Shown here: in pieces, positions 46,827 to 56,466 of the stretch
Numbering within the stretch: position 1 is the first letter of the stretch
Layout: every line of letters begins with the position of its first letter
Origin: an uncultured Eudoraea sp.
GTDB taxonomy: Bacteria; Bacteroidota; Bacteroidia; Flavobacteriales; Flavobacteriaceae
Direction: 5' to 3'
NCBI GenBank assembly: GCA_947258405.1
Contig: CAMYIE010000023.1
Coordinates: forward strand, 1 to 64,000
Length of the DNA: 64,000 nucleotides
Program-made: the position numbers and the translations under genes
The notes under the pieces: generated by a model
Database searches by the model: none
What the model was told of the DNA's origin: nothing
Seen by the model: only the letters and a program-made list of their open reading frames with translations

Positions 46827-48011
46827 ATGAAGAGCTATCAAGTAGATAATAATGGATATTACGGCATTTTTGGAGGAGCATATATCCCTGAAATGCTTTA
46901 TCCAAATACCGAAGAATTAAGGGAAAACTACCTTAGTATTATGGAGGAACCCGAATTCAAAAGGGAATTTCAACAGCTGCTCCAAGACTATGTGGGAAGA
47001 CCAACTCCGCTTTACTTTGCTAAGAATCTATCTGAAGAATACAAGGCAAAGATTTATCTTAAACGCGAAGATCTTTGCCATACCGGCGCACATAAAGTCA
47101 ACAATACTATAGGACAGATACTACTGGCAAAACGGTTGGGTAAAAAGCGCATCATTGCCGAAACAGGTGCGGGGCAGCATGGAGTTGCCACGGCAACAGT
47201 TTGTGCCTTAATGGGAATTGAATGTGTGGTATATATGGGTGAGATTGATATTGCCAGGCAGGCCCCTAACGTAGCCCGAATGAAAATGCTGGGAGCAGAG
47301 GTAAAGCCAGCCCTTTCCGGCAGCAGGACACTTAAAGATGCAACCAATGAAGCTATTCGCGACTGGATCAATAATCCGGTCGACACGCACTATATCATTG
47401 GCTCTGTCGTGGGTCCACATCCCTATCCCGATATGGTGGCCCGTTTTCAATCGGTCATCTCAGAGGAGATCCAATCCCAATTGCTCGAAAAAGAAGGCAG
47501 TTGCAACCCCGACTATGTGATCGCCTGCGTAGGTGGTGGCAGCAATGCCGCCGGAGCTTATTACCATTACCTCGACAATCCGGAAGTGGGTATCATTGCA
47601 GTGGAAGCAGCTGGTAAGGGAATATATACCGGCGAGAGTGCTGCTACCTCTGCATTGGGGAAAGTGGGTATTATACATGGTTCTAAGACCTTGTTGATGC
47701 AGACTGATGACGGACAGATTACCGAACCCTATTCTATCTCAGCAGGTCTTGACTATCCGGGAGTTGGTCCTATGCACGCAAATCTTTTTCAATCAGGACG
47801 AGGTGAATTTATTTCTATTACCGATAAGGAGGCCATGGACGCCGGTCTGAGGGTATCCCAATTAGAAGGGATTATTCCCGCTATCGAGACCTCACATGCC
47901 TTTGCCATTTTTAAACACCGGGAATTCAATCCAGACGATATATTGGTGATCAATCTTTCCGGACGAGGCGATAAAGACCTTCAAACATATATCGATTATT
48001 TCGATCTATAA
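46827..48011 (+). CDS. trpB: Tryptophan synthase beta subunit
   Basis: This is a 394-residue PLP enzyme joining indole and serine. The PLP Lys lies in [18 protein letters not shown]; the phosphate-binding loop is [13 protein letters not shown]; the C-terminus has [10 protein letters not shown]. It begins 3 bp after trpF. Confidence 0.98.
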   Translation: MKSYQVDNNGYYGIFGGAYIPEMLYPNTEELRENYLSIMEEPEFKREFQQLLQDYVGRPTPLYFAKNLSEEYKAKIYLKREDLCHTGAHKVNNTIGQILLAKRLGKKRIIAETGAGQHGVATATVCALMGIECVVYMGEIDIARQAPNVARMKMLGAEVKPALSGSRTLKDATNEAIRDWINNPVDTHYIIGSVVGPHPYPDMVARFQSVISEEIQSQLLEKEGSCNPDYVIACVGGGSNAAGAYYHYLDNPEVGIIAVEAAGKGIYTGESAATSALGKVGIIHGSKTLLMQTDDGQITEPYSISAGLDYPGVGPMHANLFQSGRGEFISITDKEAMDAGLRVSQLEGIIPAIETSHAFAIFKHREFNPDDILVINLSGRGDKDLQTYIDYFDL

Positions 48012-48036
48012 ATTTAGTATGATCCAGCACAAAACT

Positions 48037-48798
48037 ATGAATCGAATAGCAGATAAATTAGGACAGGAAGGCAAGATCTTATCGATCTATTTTACCGCCG
48101 GTTATCCCTCCTTGAATGATACGGAAAAAATCATCACCACCCTTGCTGAAAATGGGGTGGATATGATAGAGATCGGGTTGCCATTTAGCGATCCTTTAGC
48201 CGATGGACCTACCATACAGGCAAGTTCCACTATTGCCCTTAAAAATGGAATGCATAGCGGACTGCTATTCGATCAACTCAAAGACATTCGCTCTAAAGTA
48301 GATATTCCACTGATCATCATGGGGTATTTTAATCCGGTCCTTCAGTATGGCGTGGAGGAGTTTTGCTCCAAATGCGCTGAGGTGGGTATAGACGGACTAA
48401 TTCTACCCGACCTTCCTCTGGATGTTTACTTGAGGGAGTATAAGGAGATTTTCGATCGTTATGGATTGTTGAATATATTTCTGATTACACCTCAGACAAG
48501 TGAAGAAAGAATTCGTTTGATCGATGATGCTTCCAATGGATTCATATACATGGTGAGCTCTGCCAGCACAACTGGTGCCAAAACCGGATTTGGAGAAGAA
48601 CAGACTTCATATTTTCAACGTATTGCTGCCATGAAATTGAAAAACCCACTTATTGTAGGATTCGGTATCAGCAATTCAGAAACATTTAGTCTAGCCACCC
48701 GAAATACGAATGGTGCGATTATTGGTTCCGCATTCATCAAACATCTGACGGAAAAAGGGGTGGCCAGTATCTCCGATTTTATTAAAAGAATTCGCTAG
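48037..48798 (+). CDS. trpA: Tryptophan synthase alpha subunit
   Basis: This TIM barrel of about 253 residues releases indole from indole-glycerol phosphate. Catalytic Glu in MIEIGLPFSDPLADGP and Asp in DGLILPDLPL are present. Two in-frame ATGs exist (48019 and 48037); the second gives MNRIADKLGQEGKILSIYFTAGYP as in relatives. Last trp gene. Confidence 0.96.
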   Translation: MNRIADKLGQEGKILSIYFTAGYPSLNDTEKIITTLAENGVDMIEIGLPFSDPLADGPTIQASSTIALKNGMHSGLLFDQLKDIRSKVDIPLIIMGYFNPVLQYGVEEFCSKCAEVGIDGLILPDLPLDVYLREYKEIFDRYGLLNIFLITPQTSEERIRLIDDASNGFIYMVSSASTTGAKTGFGEEQTSYFQRIAAMKLKNPLIVGFGISNSETFSLATRNTNGAIIGSAFIKHLTEKGVASISDFIKRIR

Positions 48799-48828
48799 TT
48801 TTAGAGGCTGAAATAAAAAAAACACACA

Positions 48829-50334
48829 ATGAGGAAATACCTTGTTTTTTTGTTCTTTGGGATAGCATTTTCCGGGCTCACCCAGGATGCTAGTCAACTT
48901 AAATCACAGGTCCGGCATTCTATCGATGAATTACGCGAATTTGTAGCTATCCCGAATGATGCACTGGAACACGCAGATATCAATCGGAATATAAGCTGGC
49001 TGACAAAGAAATTCAACGAGCGGGGATTTAACACTTCTGTATTGCCTACCGAGGGAGAACCCTTGTTTTTTGCGGCTCTTCCGATGGAAGATGAAAAACC
49101 GGTCGTACTGTTCTATATGCATTTCGATGGTCAGTCGGTAGATCCTTCTCAATGGGATCAGTCCGATCCTTATAAGGTGGTGTTGAAATCCCCGGAAGGA
49201 GACCAGTGGAAAGAACAATCGTTTGAGGATCTCTCGGAGGATATCGATTACGAATGGCGGCTATTTGGTCGTTCAACCTCCGATGACAAGGGCCCAATTG
49301 TAATGTTTTTGAATGCTTTTGACCTGCTGCAGAAAAACAATATCGATATCCCTTTTAATATTAAAGTGATCCTCGACGGTGAGGAGGAAAAAGGAAGTAA
49401 ACCCTTGCCTGATGCGGTAAAGCAGTATCGCGAATTGCTTGAGGCCGATTTTCTGCTTATCAATGATAGCCCGGTACACACCTCATCAAAACCGACCATA
49501 GTTTATGGGTGCAGGGGTAATACCACAATGAGTATTACTACCTATGGACCTGTAAAACCCCAGCATAGTGGCCATTATGGCAACTATGCTCCAAATCCGG
49601 GCTTTCAACTTGCGCAACTTCTTGCCAGCATGAAAGACCGCGATGGAAGGGTTCTGATCGAGGGGTATTACGACGGAATCAATATCGATGACGCCACTTC
49701 TTCCATTTTAAAAAGTGTGCCAGATGATGCTAAAACCATCAACGCCAACCTCGGTATTAAAACACCGGAAAAAGTAGGTGCAAACTATCAGGAGTCTATA
49801 CAATATCCTTCATTGAATATAAGGGGACTGGGATCAGGATGGATCGGCCACAAGGCCCGCACCATTATCCCGGCCACTGCCACAGCGGAATTAGACCTCC
49901 GACTGGTTCCGGAAACAGATGGGACGCGATTAAAAAAGCTGGTAAAAGATCATATCCGGTCGCAGGGATTTTATATCACCGATACCGATCCTTCCAGGGA
50001 GATGCGAATGCAGCACGATAGAATAGTAAAGATTACCGAAAGAGGGGTGACCGACGCCTTTAGGACGTCGCTGACCAACCCTTATGGGAATTTCGTATCC
50101 GATGTATTGCAAACAGCATTTAAGGAAGAAGTAGTGAAAATCAGGATTGCTGGTGGCACAGTACCCATTGCATCTTTTGTGAATGAATTGAATATTCCAG
50201 CATTGCTGGTCCCCATGGTGAACCCCGATAACAACCAGCATAGCCCTAATGAGAATTTAAAAATCGGGCAGATCGCTTATGGTATCAAAGCGTTTTATGC
50301 TTTGCTGAGTACACCACTGCCAAAAATGGAATAG
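48829..50334 (+). CDS. Secreted M20-family metallopeptidase
   Basis: This is a 501-residue exported zinc peptidase with a signal peptide (LVFLFFGIAFSGLTQ). M20 motifs: MHFDGQ (metal His and catalytic Asp), the bridging Asp in TSDDKGP, and the Glu pair in DGEEEKGS; a dimerisation domain interrupts the catalytic domain (about 215-360), and the final metal ligand is a His near NPDNNQHSPNE. Probably a periplasmic dipeptidase or carboxypeptidase in peptide scavenging; substrate unknown. It lies 30 bp behind trpA without a clear terminator, so it may be read through from the trp operon. Confidence 0.9.
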   Translation: MRKYLVFLFFGIAFSGLTQDASQLKSQVRHSIDELREFVAIPNDALEHADINRNISWLTKKFNERGFNTSVLPTEGEPLFFAALPMEDEKPVVLFYMHFDGQSVDPSQWDQSDPYKVVLKSPEGDQWKEQSFEDLSEDIDYEWRLFGRSTSDDKGPIVMFLNAFDLLQKNNIDIPFNIKVILDGEEEKGSKPLPDAVKQYRELLEADFLLINDSPVHTSSKPTIVYGCRGNTTMSITTYGPVKPQHSGHYGNYAPNPGFQLAQLLASMKDRDGRVLIEGYYDGINIDDATSSILKSVPDDAKTINANLGIKTPEKVGANYQESIQYPSLNIRGLGSGWIGHKARTIIPATATAELDLRLVPETDGTRLKKLVKDHIRSQGFYITDTDPSREMRMQHDRIVKITERGVTDAFRTSLTNPYGNFVSDVLQTAFKEEVVKIRIAGGTVPIASFVNELNIPALLVPMVNPDNNQHSPNENLKIGQIAYGIKAFYALLSTPLPKME

Positions 50335-50374
50335 TGCATATGGCTTTGTTGGGGAACGTTGAAGAGGCCTTCAC

Positions 50375-51091
50375 TTAAAAAAAAGGTTGGTATTGCTCTA
50401 CCCTGAAATCAAAGGTATTGTACTCAGGATTTTTATCCTTTTCCATTTGATATTGCTTCATACTACCAATTGCCCGGTTGGCCGAACCCGATGGTGCCGT
50501 TAGCGATACTGTTTTGACTACCCGGTCGTCCTGGCGGTAATGCGACTGCGAATAGTTACGAAGTGTTCTTTTCGTGTTTGGATAAGCCAAGGGAAGGTTT
50601 ACCACATGAACCCTGGGAACTTCTTTTTGAAGAGGAACCAATTGCAGGCCGTATTCCTTGATATGCTGACGAAAAAAATACTCCGGACCATTCTTACTAT
50701 TGCCCCCGGTAAAGATCAGGGTATCTATACGACGATATTGATAGAGCACCTGCACCAGGTCGCGAAGCACAATATTATTCATGCCCAGATCTGAAGCATC
50801 TACCTTTTCCCGCTGGGCACTCGCTACTATATCACAAATACCAATCCTTCGCTTTTTCAAGAACTCCTTACGTTGCATTATTGCCCGTTCCGAAGTCTCA
50901 TATCTAAGTCCCAGGTCAAAAATACGATCGAGAATACGCCACAGCTGACCATCCCGACTCCCATAACAAAAGTTTACATCTCCCTCCTTTAATTCTCCTG
51001 TGGTAAAGCGTGGTGGAGGCAGCGTTCCCACAATTAGCTTCGTTGCTTCCGGAAACAAAAATGGTTCATATGGATGTGTATGTAAAAAAAT
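50375..51091 (-). CDS. Uracil-DNA glycosylase superfamily protein, apparent ATT start
   Basis: This protein of about 238 residues belongs to the uracil-DNA glycosylase fold by KLIVGTLPPPRF (first strand and catalytic loop), the CYGS.DGQLWRIL region, and IGICDIVASAQREKVDASD; the family in Bacteroidetes is uncharacterised, and glycosylase activity is inferred. The first ordinary start in frame is TTG at 51058 (beginning at FPEATK), but the frame upstream encodes HTHPYEPFL, which matches relatives, with no ATG/GTG/TTG. An ATT at 51091 stands where Met is expected (a CTG is two codons further up). Confidence 0.7.
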   Translation of the reverse strand: MFLHTHPYEPFLFPEATKLIVGTLPPPRFTTGELKEGDVNFCYGSRDGQLWRILDRIFDLGLRYETSERAIMQRKEFLKKRRIGICDIVASAQREKVDASDLGMNNIVLRDLVQVLYQYRRIDTLIFTGGNSKNGPEYFFRQHIKEYGLQLVPLQKEVPRVHVVNLPLAYPNTKRTLRNYSQSHYRQDDRVVKTVSLTAPSGSANRAIGSMKQYQMEKDKNPEYNTFDFRVEQYQPFF

Positions 51092-51186
51092 AACCAGAAA
51101 AAATAAGGTGGATTATAATGGTAATATTAATGATTTTTTTAATGTGCAGACTGATCAATAAACCTGGAGGTGTTGCACCCAAAAAT

Positions 51187-51216
51187 TTGAAAATTAAAGC
51201 TTTTGGTTTATATTTA
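51187..51216 (+). promoter_or_regulatory. Promoter of the THX gene
   Basis: TTG (51187-51189), a 19-bp gap and TATATTTA (51209-51216) resemble a Bacteroidetes promoter with one -7 mismatch, 18 bp before the THX ATG. Confidence 0.45.
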
Positions 51217-51233
51217 AAAAAATAAGAAAGCCG

Positions 51234-51350
51234 ATGGGTAAAGGAGATATTAAGACAAAGAGGGGCAAGATCAGCAACAAATCCTATGGTGCAAGAAGAC
51301 GGCGTAAGGCTAAGAAAGTAACCACAACTGCTTCAAAAAAGAAAAAATAG
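51234..51350 (+). CDS. 30S ribosomal protein THX
   Basis: This is a 38-residue, extremely basic protein: MGKGDIKTKRGKISNKSYGARR, then RRKAKK and a Lys-rich tail. The pattern GKGDIKTKRGKIxxxSYGxxR is the signature of the Thx/S31e-like peptide found in the 30S head of Bacteroidetes and Thermus. Too short for most gene finders. Monocistronic, convergent with the lipoprotein gene 6 bp downstream. Confidence 0.92.
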   Translation: MGKGDIKTKRGKISNKSYGARRRRKAKKVTTTASKKKK

Positions 51351-51356
51351 GCCTGC

Positions 51357-51719
51357 TTAGTCTATAACAAAGTCTAACAGAATTTCGCCCTCTTCATTTA
51401 CATCCAGTTCATAGGTATAGAGTCCGATCGGAAGAGGTGTTTCACCAACAAAATCGATGGGTTGCAGTACATATGTTTCCGTCCCTGATTCAATTCGAAT
51501 ATAGGCATAACGATATGCTACTTCATATTCCAGGTACTCTGTAAAGGAATCAGCCGCTACATTTTCGTGGATCTTATCCATATCACCTACTTGTACAAGA
51601 TCGTAGGTTAGATCACTCACATTGCGCACCCTGATGTTTATGGCAGTTAAATCATCATCGAGATCTGAACACCCCAGGGTCGCTACCAGGCATAATGCCA
51701 AAAGGAAATACTTTGCCAT
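51357..51719 (-). CDS. Putative lipoprotein, unknown function
   Basis: This is a 120-residue protein with a type II signal peptide: lipobox LVATLGC with Cys17, followed by acidic residues (SDLDDD), which in Bacteroidetes resembles an outer-membrane export signal. The mature part is about 100 residues of beta-rich, acidic sequence (INIRVRNVSDLTYDLVQVG). I do not recognise the family. Confidence 0.8.
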   Translation of the reverse strand: MAKYFLLALCLVATLGCSDLDDDLTAINIRVRNVSDLTYDLVQVGDMDKIHENVAADSFTEYLEYEVAYRYAYIRIESGTETYVLQPIDFVGETPLPIGLYTYELDVNEEGEILLDFVID

Positions 51720-51774
51720 TCAAGAATTGGTTTAGGGCTTATATAACCTCTAACGCCACTTAACTTAAAATATT

Positions 51775-52536
51775 CTATCGAACGAAGACAGGCTGATCTT
51801 CTCTTAGGGTATGCTCTTTACTGTAGATATATTCCTCAAGATCGAATCCCTTGATGTCTTCAAGCGTGCTGGCCCCGCTATCGATGATATATCGGACCAT
51901 AGCTCCACGGGCTTTTTTAGCAAAAAAGCTGATCACCTTTAGTTTATCGTTCTTCCAGTCCTTAAAAATTGGTGTGATTACAGGAACTTTCAATTCTTTG
52001 GCCACTAACGCCTTAAAATACTCATCGCTGGCCAGATTGATAAATAATTCTCCTTCCTGTAATTCTTCGTTCATATGGTCGGTGAGTTTTTTCCTCCAAT
52101 ACTCATAAAGATTCTTTTTCCTGCCCACCCGAAGGGCCGTACCCATTTCGAGGCGATAGGGCTGAATAAGATCGAGGGGCTTGAGTATACCATAAAGGCC
52201 CGACAAGATCCTTAAACTATCCTGTAAGCGATCTATCTTATTCTCCTCCAGTGAGTAGACATCGAGGCCCTGATAAACATCTCCACTGAACGCATAGACG
52301 GCAGGACGCGCATTCTCTGGATGGAAAGGCAAATGAAATTGCTGATTTCTTTCCCAATTGAGCTCCCCGAGATTCTGTGAAATGTCCATTAGCCTTGAAA
52401 GTGCTTTTGGTTTTTTCTTTCTTAACAACTGGTTGAGCTTTTCGGCCTCTTTGAGGAACACGGCTTCTGTATGCTGCTGTACCGGTAAGGCCGATTCAAA
52501 ATCCAATGACTTAGCCGGAGAAATGACAATCTTCAT
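51775..52536 (-). CDS. yaaA: YaaA-family peroxide stress protein
   Basis: This is a 253-residue DUF328/YaaA protein: MKIVISPAKSLDFESALP start, YAFSGDVYQGLDVYSL, RILSGLYGILKPLDLIQPYRLEMGT, and FFAKKARGAMVRYIID. YaaA lowers free iron and protects DNA from oxidants in E. coli; it binds DNA. Monocistronic. Confidence 0.95.
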   Translation of the reverse strand: MKIVISPAKSLDFESALPVQQHTEAVFLKEAEKLNQLLRKKKPKALSRLMDISQNLGELNWERNQQFHLPFHPENARPAVYAFSGDVYQGLDVYSLEENKIDRLQDSLRILSGLYGILKPLDLIQPYRLEMGTALRVGRKKNLYEYWRKKLTDHMNEELQEGELFINLASDEYFKALVAKELKVPVITPIFKDWKNDKLKVISFFAKKARGAMVRYIIDSGASTLEDIKGFDLEEYIYSKEHTLREDQPVFVR

Positions 52537-52626
52537 CTAAATATGATTTGTTGTAAAATTAATCAGGAAAATCGGGTTTTGGGCTGCGCTGGATAAAAGA
52601 GTTTTCAATAGATCTATCGAAAGAAT

Positions 52627-53658
52627 TTATGATGTTCCACTTTGGCTGGAATACAGTCGCCATTTTTCGATGCAGCCTTGTATGTCCTCAGGTAGTTCGG
52701 ATGTAAACCTCATCAATTTCCCGGTTTCCGGATGCACAAATCCCAGGGTTTTGGCATGAAGTCCCTGTCTAGGCAACAGCTTAAACGCATTATCTACAAA
52801 CTGTTTGTATTTAGTAAAATGTGTGCCCTTAAGAATCTTATCACCTCCATAACGCGCGTCGTTAAATAATGGATGCCCCAGGTACTTCATGTGAACCCTG
52901 ATTTGATGTGTTCTTCCGGTCTCCAGCTTGCAGGAAAGCAGGGTCACATATCCAAATCGTTCCAATACTCTGTAATGAGTAATCGCGTCTTTTCCATTTA
53001 GCCCATCAGGAAATACATGCATCTGCAGTCTGTTTTTAGGATGCCTTCCTATATGTCCCTTCACGCTGCCTTCGTCCTCCGCCACATCACCCCAGACCAG
53101 AGCTACATACTCGCGCTCGCTGGTCTTCTCAAAAAACTGTCTGGCCAGATGCGCCATGGCATTTTCGGTTTTCGCAATGACCAACAGGCCCGAAGTGTCT
53201 TTGTCTATTCTATGTACCAGACCCGGGCGTTGGTTCGAATTCAAAGGCAAGTGTTCCAAATGAGCGGCAAGGGCATTAAGCAACGTGCCAGAATAATTGC
53301 CATGACCAGGATGAACAACCATTCCTGATGGCTTGTTAACTACAAGCAGGGTGTTATCTTCGTATACTATATCGAGTGGAATATTTTCCGGGGCAAGTAA
53401 AAATTCATAGGGTGGGTGTTCAAATAATACCTTAACCTCATCCCCGGCTTTCACCTTGTAGTTTTGCTTTACTTTCTTATCGTTGACCCAGATACAGCCT
53501 TGTTTTGCTGCTTGTTGAATTTTATTTCGGGTCGCATTTTCGATAAAATTCATCAGGAATTTATCTACCCGAAGTGGTTCCTGACCTTTTGAAGCAACGA
53601 AACGATGATGTTCGAACAATTCCTGATCATCGGACAAGTTATTAGGTTGAGGATCCAT
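52627..53658 (-). CDS. rluD: RluA/RluD-family 23S rRNA pseudouridine synthase
   Basis: This is a 343-residue enzyme: an S4 RNA-binding domain (LRVDKFLMNFIENATRNKIQQAAKQGCIWVNDKKV, about 25-80) and a catalytic domain with Asp in RPGLVHRIDKDTSGLLVIAKT. C-terminal motifs LLSCKLETGRTHQIRVHMKYLGHP are typical of RluD, which modifies helix 69. It begins exactly where the PASTA gene ends, so the two are coupled. Confidence 0.92.
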   Translation of the reverse strand: MDPQPNNLSDDQELFEHHRFVASKGQEPLRVDKFLMNFIENATRNKIQQAAKQGCIWVNDKKVKQNYKVKAGDEVKVLFEHPPYEFLLAPENIPLDIVYEDNTLLVVNKPSGMVVHPGHGNYSGTLLNALAAHLEHLPLNSNQRPGLVHRIDKDTSGLLVIAKTENAMAHLARQFFEKTSEREYVALVWGDVAEDEGSVKGHIGRHPKNRLQMHVFPDGLNGKDAITHYRVLERFGYVTLLSCKLETGRTHQIRVHMKYLGHPLFNDARYGGDKILKGTHFTKYKQFVDNAFKLLPRQGLHAKTLGFVHPETGKLMRFTSELPEDIQGCIEKWRLYSSQSGTS

Positions 53659-54246
53659 CTATTGAGAATCTGACTTCACTCGGGCACTGCCAGTTATACT
53701 GCCATTGCCACAAACAAGTTCAATTTTCGAGGTTTTGGGCAGTTTATCTCCTGGCTTAATGGTTTTGCCTTTATGCTTGATATAGTACACCATGTCTTTC
53801 CCAAGCTCATTGATATAGGTAATCCGCTGTACATCGAGTCCTACAGCACGCAGCATGGAGGATGCATTCCTTTGCGTTACCTGGATTACGTTGGGCACGC
53901 TTACCTTTTTATAGCCTGAAGGGTTAACCGTTACATAGATCTTACGGTTTTGTTTTACCTTGTTGCCAGCCGGAGGGTTCTGTTCAATAATCGAAAATCG
54001 GGGGTAGTCAGGATCATAATTTGCAGAATCGAGCACCTCATATCGAAGATTGGCATCCTCTACAACTTCACGCATTTCCATAACCGACAATTTGGAAAGA
54101 TCGGGTACTTCTACAAACTCACCATGATGCGTGGATTTATTTAGCCATTTTAGGGCCAGGAAACAGAGTATAATTACGGCCACAAGGGCGAGTCCCAGAT
54201 TGATCAGAAAAGTCTTGCTCCTTATGAAGTTGATGAAATTCTTCAT
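53659..54246 (-). CDS. Membrane-anchored PASTA-domain protein
   Basis: This is a 195-residue protein with one N-terminal membrane helix (FLINLGLALVAVIILCFLALKWL) and two complete PASTA domains (PDLSKLSVMEMREVVEDANLRYEV... and PNVIQVTQRNASSMLRAVGLDV...), plus a partial third. PASTA domains bind muropeptides or beta-lactams in kinases and PBPs, but here no kinase or transpeptidase is attached. The stop codon abuts the rluD start codon. It is divergent from ddl, so a link to peptidoglycan synthesis is plausible. Confidence 0.9.
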   Translation of the reverse strand: MKNFINFIRSKTFLINLGLALVAVIILCFLALKWLNKSTHHGEFVEVPDLSKLSVMEMREVVEDANLRYEVLDSANYDPDYPRFSIIEQNPPAGNKVKQNRKIYVTVNPSGYKKVSVPNVIQVTQRNASSMLRAVGLDVQRITYINELGKDMVYYIKHKGKTIKPGDKLPKTSKIELVCGNGSITGSARVKSDSQ

Positions 54247-54346
54247 TTTTCTTGTATTGGCAGGTCAAAGATAGGAAACCCATTCCTTTTTTCTTTATTT
54301 TGGTTTCGACATACTATTGGAAGAATTATACTGAGATCAATTACCG

Positions 54347-55330
54347 ATGAAAAAAAATATTGCCATTATAATGGGCGGGTTTTCCAGTGAATTTGATATT
54401 TCCATGAAAAGCGGGAATGTAGTGTATCAGCATCTTAATAAAACCAATTATAATGCTTACAGGATAGTGATTACCCGGGATGCTTGGTATATGATAGATG
54501 ATGATGACCACCGCCATCCGGTAAACCGGCACGATTTTACGATAGCAACCGATGCGGGTAAGCTTCAATTCGACTGCGTTTTCAACGCGATTCACGGGAC
54601 CCCTGGTGAAGATGGACTGATGCAATCTTATTTTGAACTCATAGGTCTGCCCCAAACCTCCTGTGGTGCTTACCAGGCGGCGCTGACTTTTAACAAAAAG
54701 GATTTTCTCAGTGTAATGAATGCTAACGGGATTAAATCGGCCCCTTCGGTTTACCTGAACCACGGTCAGGTATTCGATGTAGATTTAGTCGTTGAAGAGG
54801 TTGGTCTGCCTTGCTTTGTAAAACCAAATAAATCTGGCAGCAGTTTTGGCATGAGCAAGGTTTACAAAAAAGAGGAACTGCCTAAAGCACTGAAAATTGC
54901 CTTTGAAGAAGATGACGAGATCATTATCGAATCTTTTTTAGATGGAACCGAGGTTTCTGTAGGGGTTATACGCTATCAGGGAAAGACAAAGGTATTGCCC
55001 ATCACCGAGATCGTTTCGGATAATGACTTTTTTGATTACGAAGCAAAATACCTGGGTAAATCTGAAGAGATTACACCGGCCAGAATATCGGAAGCACAGG
55101 CACAGGATTTAAGTGATGTGGTACAAAAGGCATATGAGATCCTGAAAATGAAGGGGTATACCCGAAGTGAGTTTATTTTCGTCGACGATATACCGTATAT
55201 GCTCGAGATGAATACCACCCCGGGATTAACCCCTGAAAGTATCCTGCCACAGCAAGCAAATACAGCAGGTATAGACCTTTCCGAATTATTTGGTAGTGCT
55301 ATTGAGGATGCCTTGGGTGAAAATAATTAA
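54347..55330 (+). CDS. ddl: D-alanine--D-alanine ligase
   Basis: This is a 327-residue ATP-grasp enzyme making the D-Ala-D-Ala dipeptide for peptidoglycan. Signature elements: FNAIHGTPGEDGLMQSYFELIGLP, CFVKPNKSGSSFGMSKV, EMNTTPGLTPESILPQQA. The first 20 residues have IIMGGFSSEFDISMKSG. coaD follows 24 bp later on the same strand. Confidence 0.97.
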   Translation: MKKNIAIIMGGFSSEFDISMKSGNVVYQHLNKTNYNAYRIVITRDAWYMIDDDDHRHPVNRHDFTIATDAGKLQFDCVFNAIHGTPGEDGLMQSYFELIGLPQTSCGAYQAALTFNKKDFLSVMNANGIKSAPSVYLNHGQVFDVDLVVEEVGLPCFVKPNKSGSSFGMSKVYKKEELPKALKIAFEEDDEIIIESFLDGTEVSVGVIRYQGKTKVLPITEIVSDNDFFDYEAKYLGKSEEITPARISEAQAQDLSDVVQKAYEILKMKGYTRSEFIFVDDIPYMLEMNTTPGLTPESILPQQANTAGIDLSELFGSAIEDALGENN

Positions 55331-55354
55331 CTTTACATATATCAACACCAGTCA

Positions 55355-55813
55355 ATGAAGCGCGCAATTTTTCCCGGATCCTTCGACCCCATTACGCTGG
55401 GGCATTTCGATATTATTAACCGTGGGCTAACGCTTTTCGATGAAATTATTATCGCCATAGGAGTTAACGCCGAGAAATCCTACATGTTTAATATTGAAGA
55501 AAGGAATAATTTCATCACCGAAGCTTTTAAGGATCAGGCACAGGTAAAAATTATGACTTATAGCGGACTCACCATTGATTTTTGTCGGGAGGTTAATGCA
55601 GATTATATATTGAGGGGTCTGAGGAATTCAGGAGATTTCGAATTTGAGAAGGCCATAGCCCATACTAACAGGAAATTATCCGAGATCGAAACCGTGTTTC
55701 TGCTTACTTCTTCATCATACTCCTACATCAGCTCTTCCATAGTCCGCGATGTTATTCGTAATGGTGGCGACTTCACTTCACTTGTCCCACCCACAGTACA
55801 TCTCAAACCCTAA
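55355..55813 (+). CDS. coaD: Phosphopantetheine adenylyltransferase
   Basis: This is a 152-residue nucleotidyltransferase forming dephospho-CoA. The T/HxGH-type motif is in FPGSFDPITLGHFDII, and the C-terminal SSYSYISSSIVRDV matches the ISSTxIR motif. The last few residues (TVHLKP) are followed by repeat DNA, where homologues have a similar short tail. Likely cotranscribed with ddl. Confidence 0.96.
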   Translation: MKRAIFPGSFDPITLGHFDIINRGLTLFDEIIIAIGVNAEKSYMFNIEERNNFITEAFKDQAQVKIMTYSGLTIDFCREVNADYILRGLRNSGDFEFEKAIAHTNRKLSEIETVFLLTSSSYSYISSSIVRDVIRNGGDFTSLVPPTVHLKP

Positions 55814-56376
55814 ACCCGAAACTCAAAATCCCAGATTTAAAACCCAAAACCCCTAACCGGAAACTCAAAACCCTAAACCTCCATCTCACCACCTCCAACA
55901 ATCATTAGTAACTTATTACCATACTTTTAATTGGACTGCATACTGTTACTGCATACTGTTACTGCATACTTCCAACTCCAAACTCAAAACTCAAAACCCA
56001 AAACTCAAAACCCACACTTCGCCACCTCCAACAATCATTTATAATTTATTACCATACTTTTAATTGGACTGCATTCTGTTACTGCTTACTGTTACTGCTT
56101 ACTGTTACTGCTTACTGTTACTGCTTACTGTTACTGCATACTGTTACTGCATACTGTTACTGCAAACTTCCTACTCCAAACCCCAAACCCCAAACCCCAA
56201 ACCCATAACCCATAACCCATGACCCATAACCTCAAGCTTCCAACCCCCAACACCCAGCCATTTATAAAGGTGTCTGGTTATTATCGAAAACTTATTTGCA
56301 TTCTTCTTCTAAATTTGAGTAATTTGTAAGAAATTACCTTCTTATTACGTATTAATGCCCTGTTAGCTCCATAAAA
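55814..56376. repeat. Intergenic tandem-repeat region
   Basis: This 563-bp gap holds several repeat types. Seven exact-period copies of a 13-mer CTGTTACTGCTTA (later copies CATA) start at 56076, 56089, 56102, 56115, 56128, 56141 and 56154; two more occur at 55943 and 55956. AAACTC/AAACCC-type 7-8-mers occur around 55820-55880, 55980-56010 and 56170-56220. A block of about 60 bp starting CCACCTCCAACAATCATT is duplicated at 55889 and 56022. No coding frame or stable stem was seen. A possible -7 box TAAATTTG for the kinase gene lies at 56310-56317. Confidence 0.85.
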
Positions 56377-56466
56377 TTGGGAACACACAACGAGATAAGG
56401 CCTGTTCACAACAATCATTCATTTTTGTTGGAAAATCAATTTACATTAGTAAGAAATTTCCAACAC

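Noticed and set aside
50335-50374. Possible terminator between the M20 peptidase and UDG-like genes
   Set aside because: The TGAAG/CTTCA stem is only 5 bp and is followed by A rather than T residues in the plus direction.
55943-56166. Possible CRISPR-like array of short repeats
   Set aside because: Units are 13 bp with no spacers between them, and no cas genes are in the window; this is a simple tandem repeat.
56377-56466. Longer kinase N-terminus from a TTG at 56377
   Set aside because: The added residues (His/Asn-rich) match no domain and the ATG at 56467 fits the PAS domain boundary.
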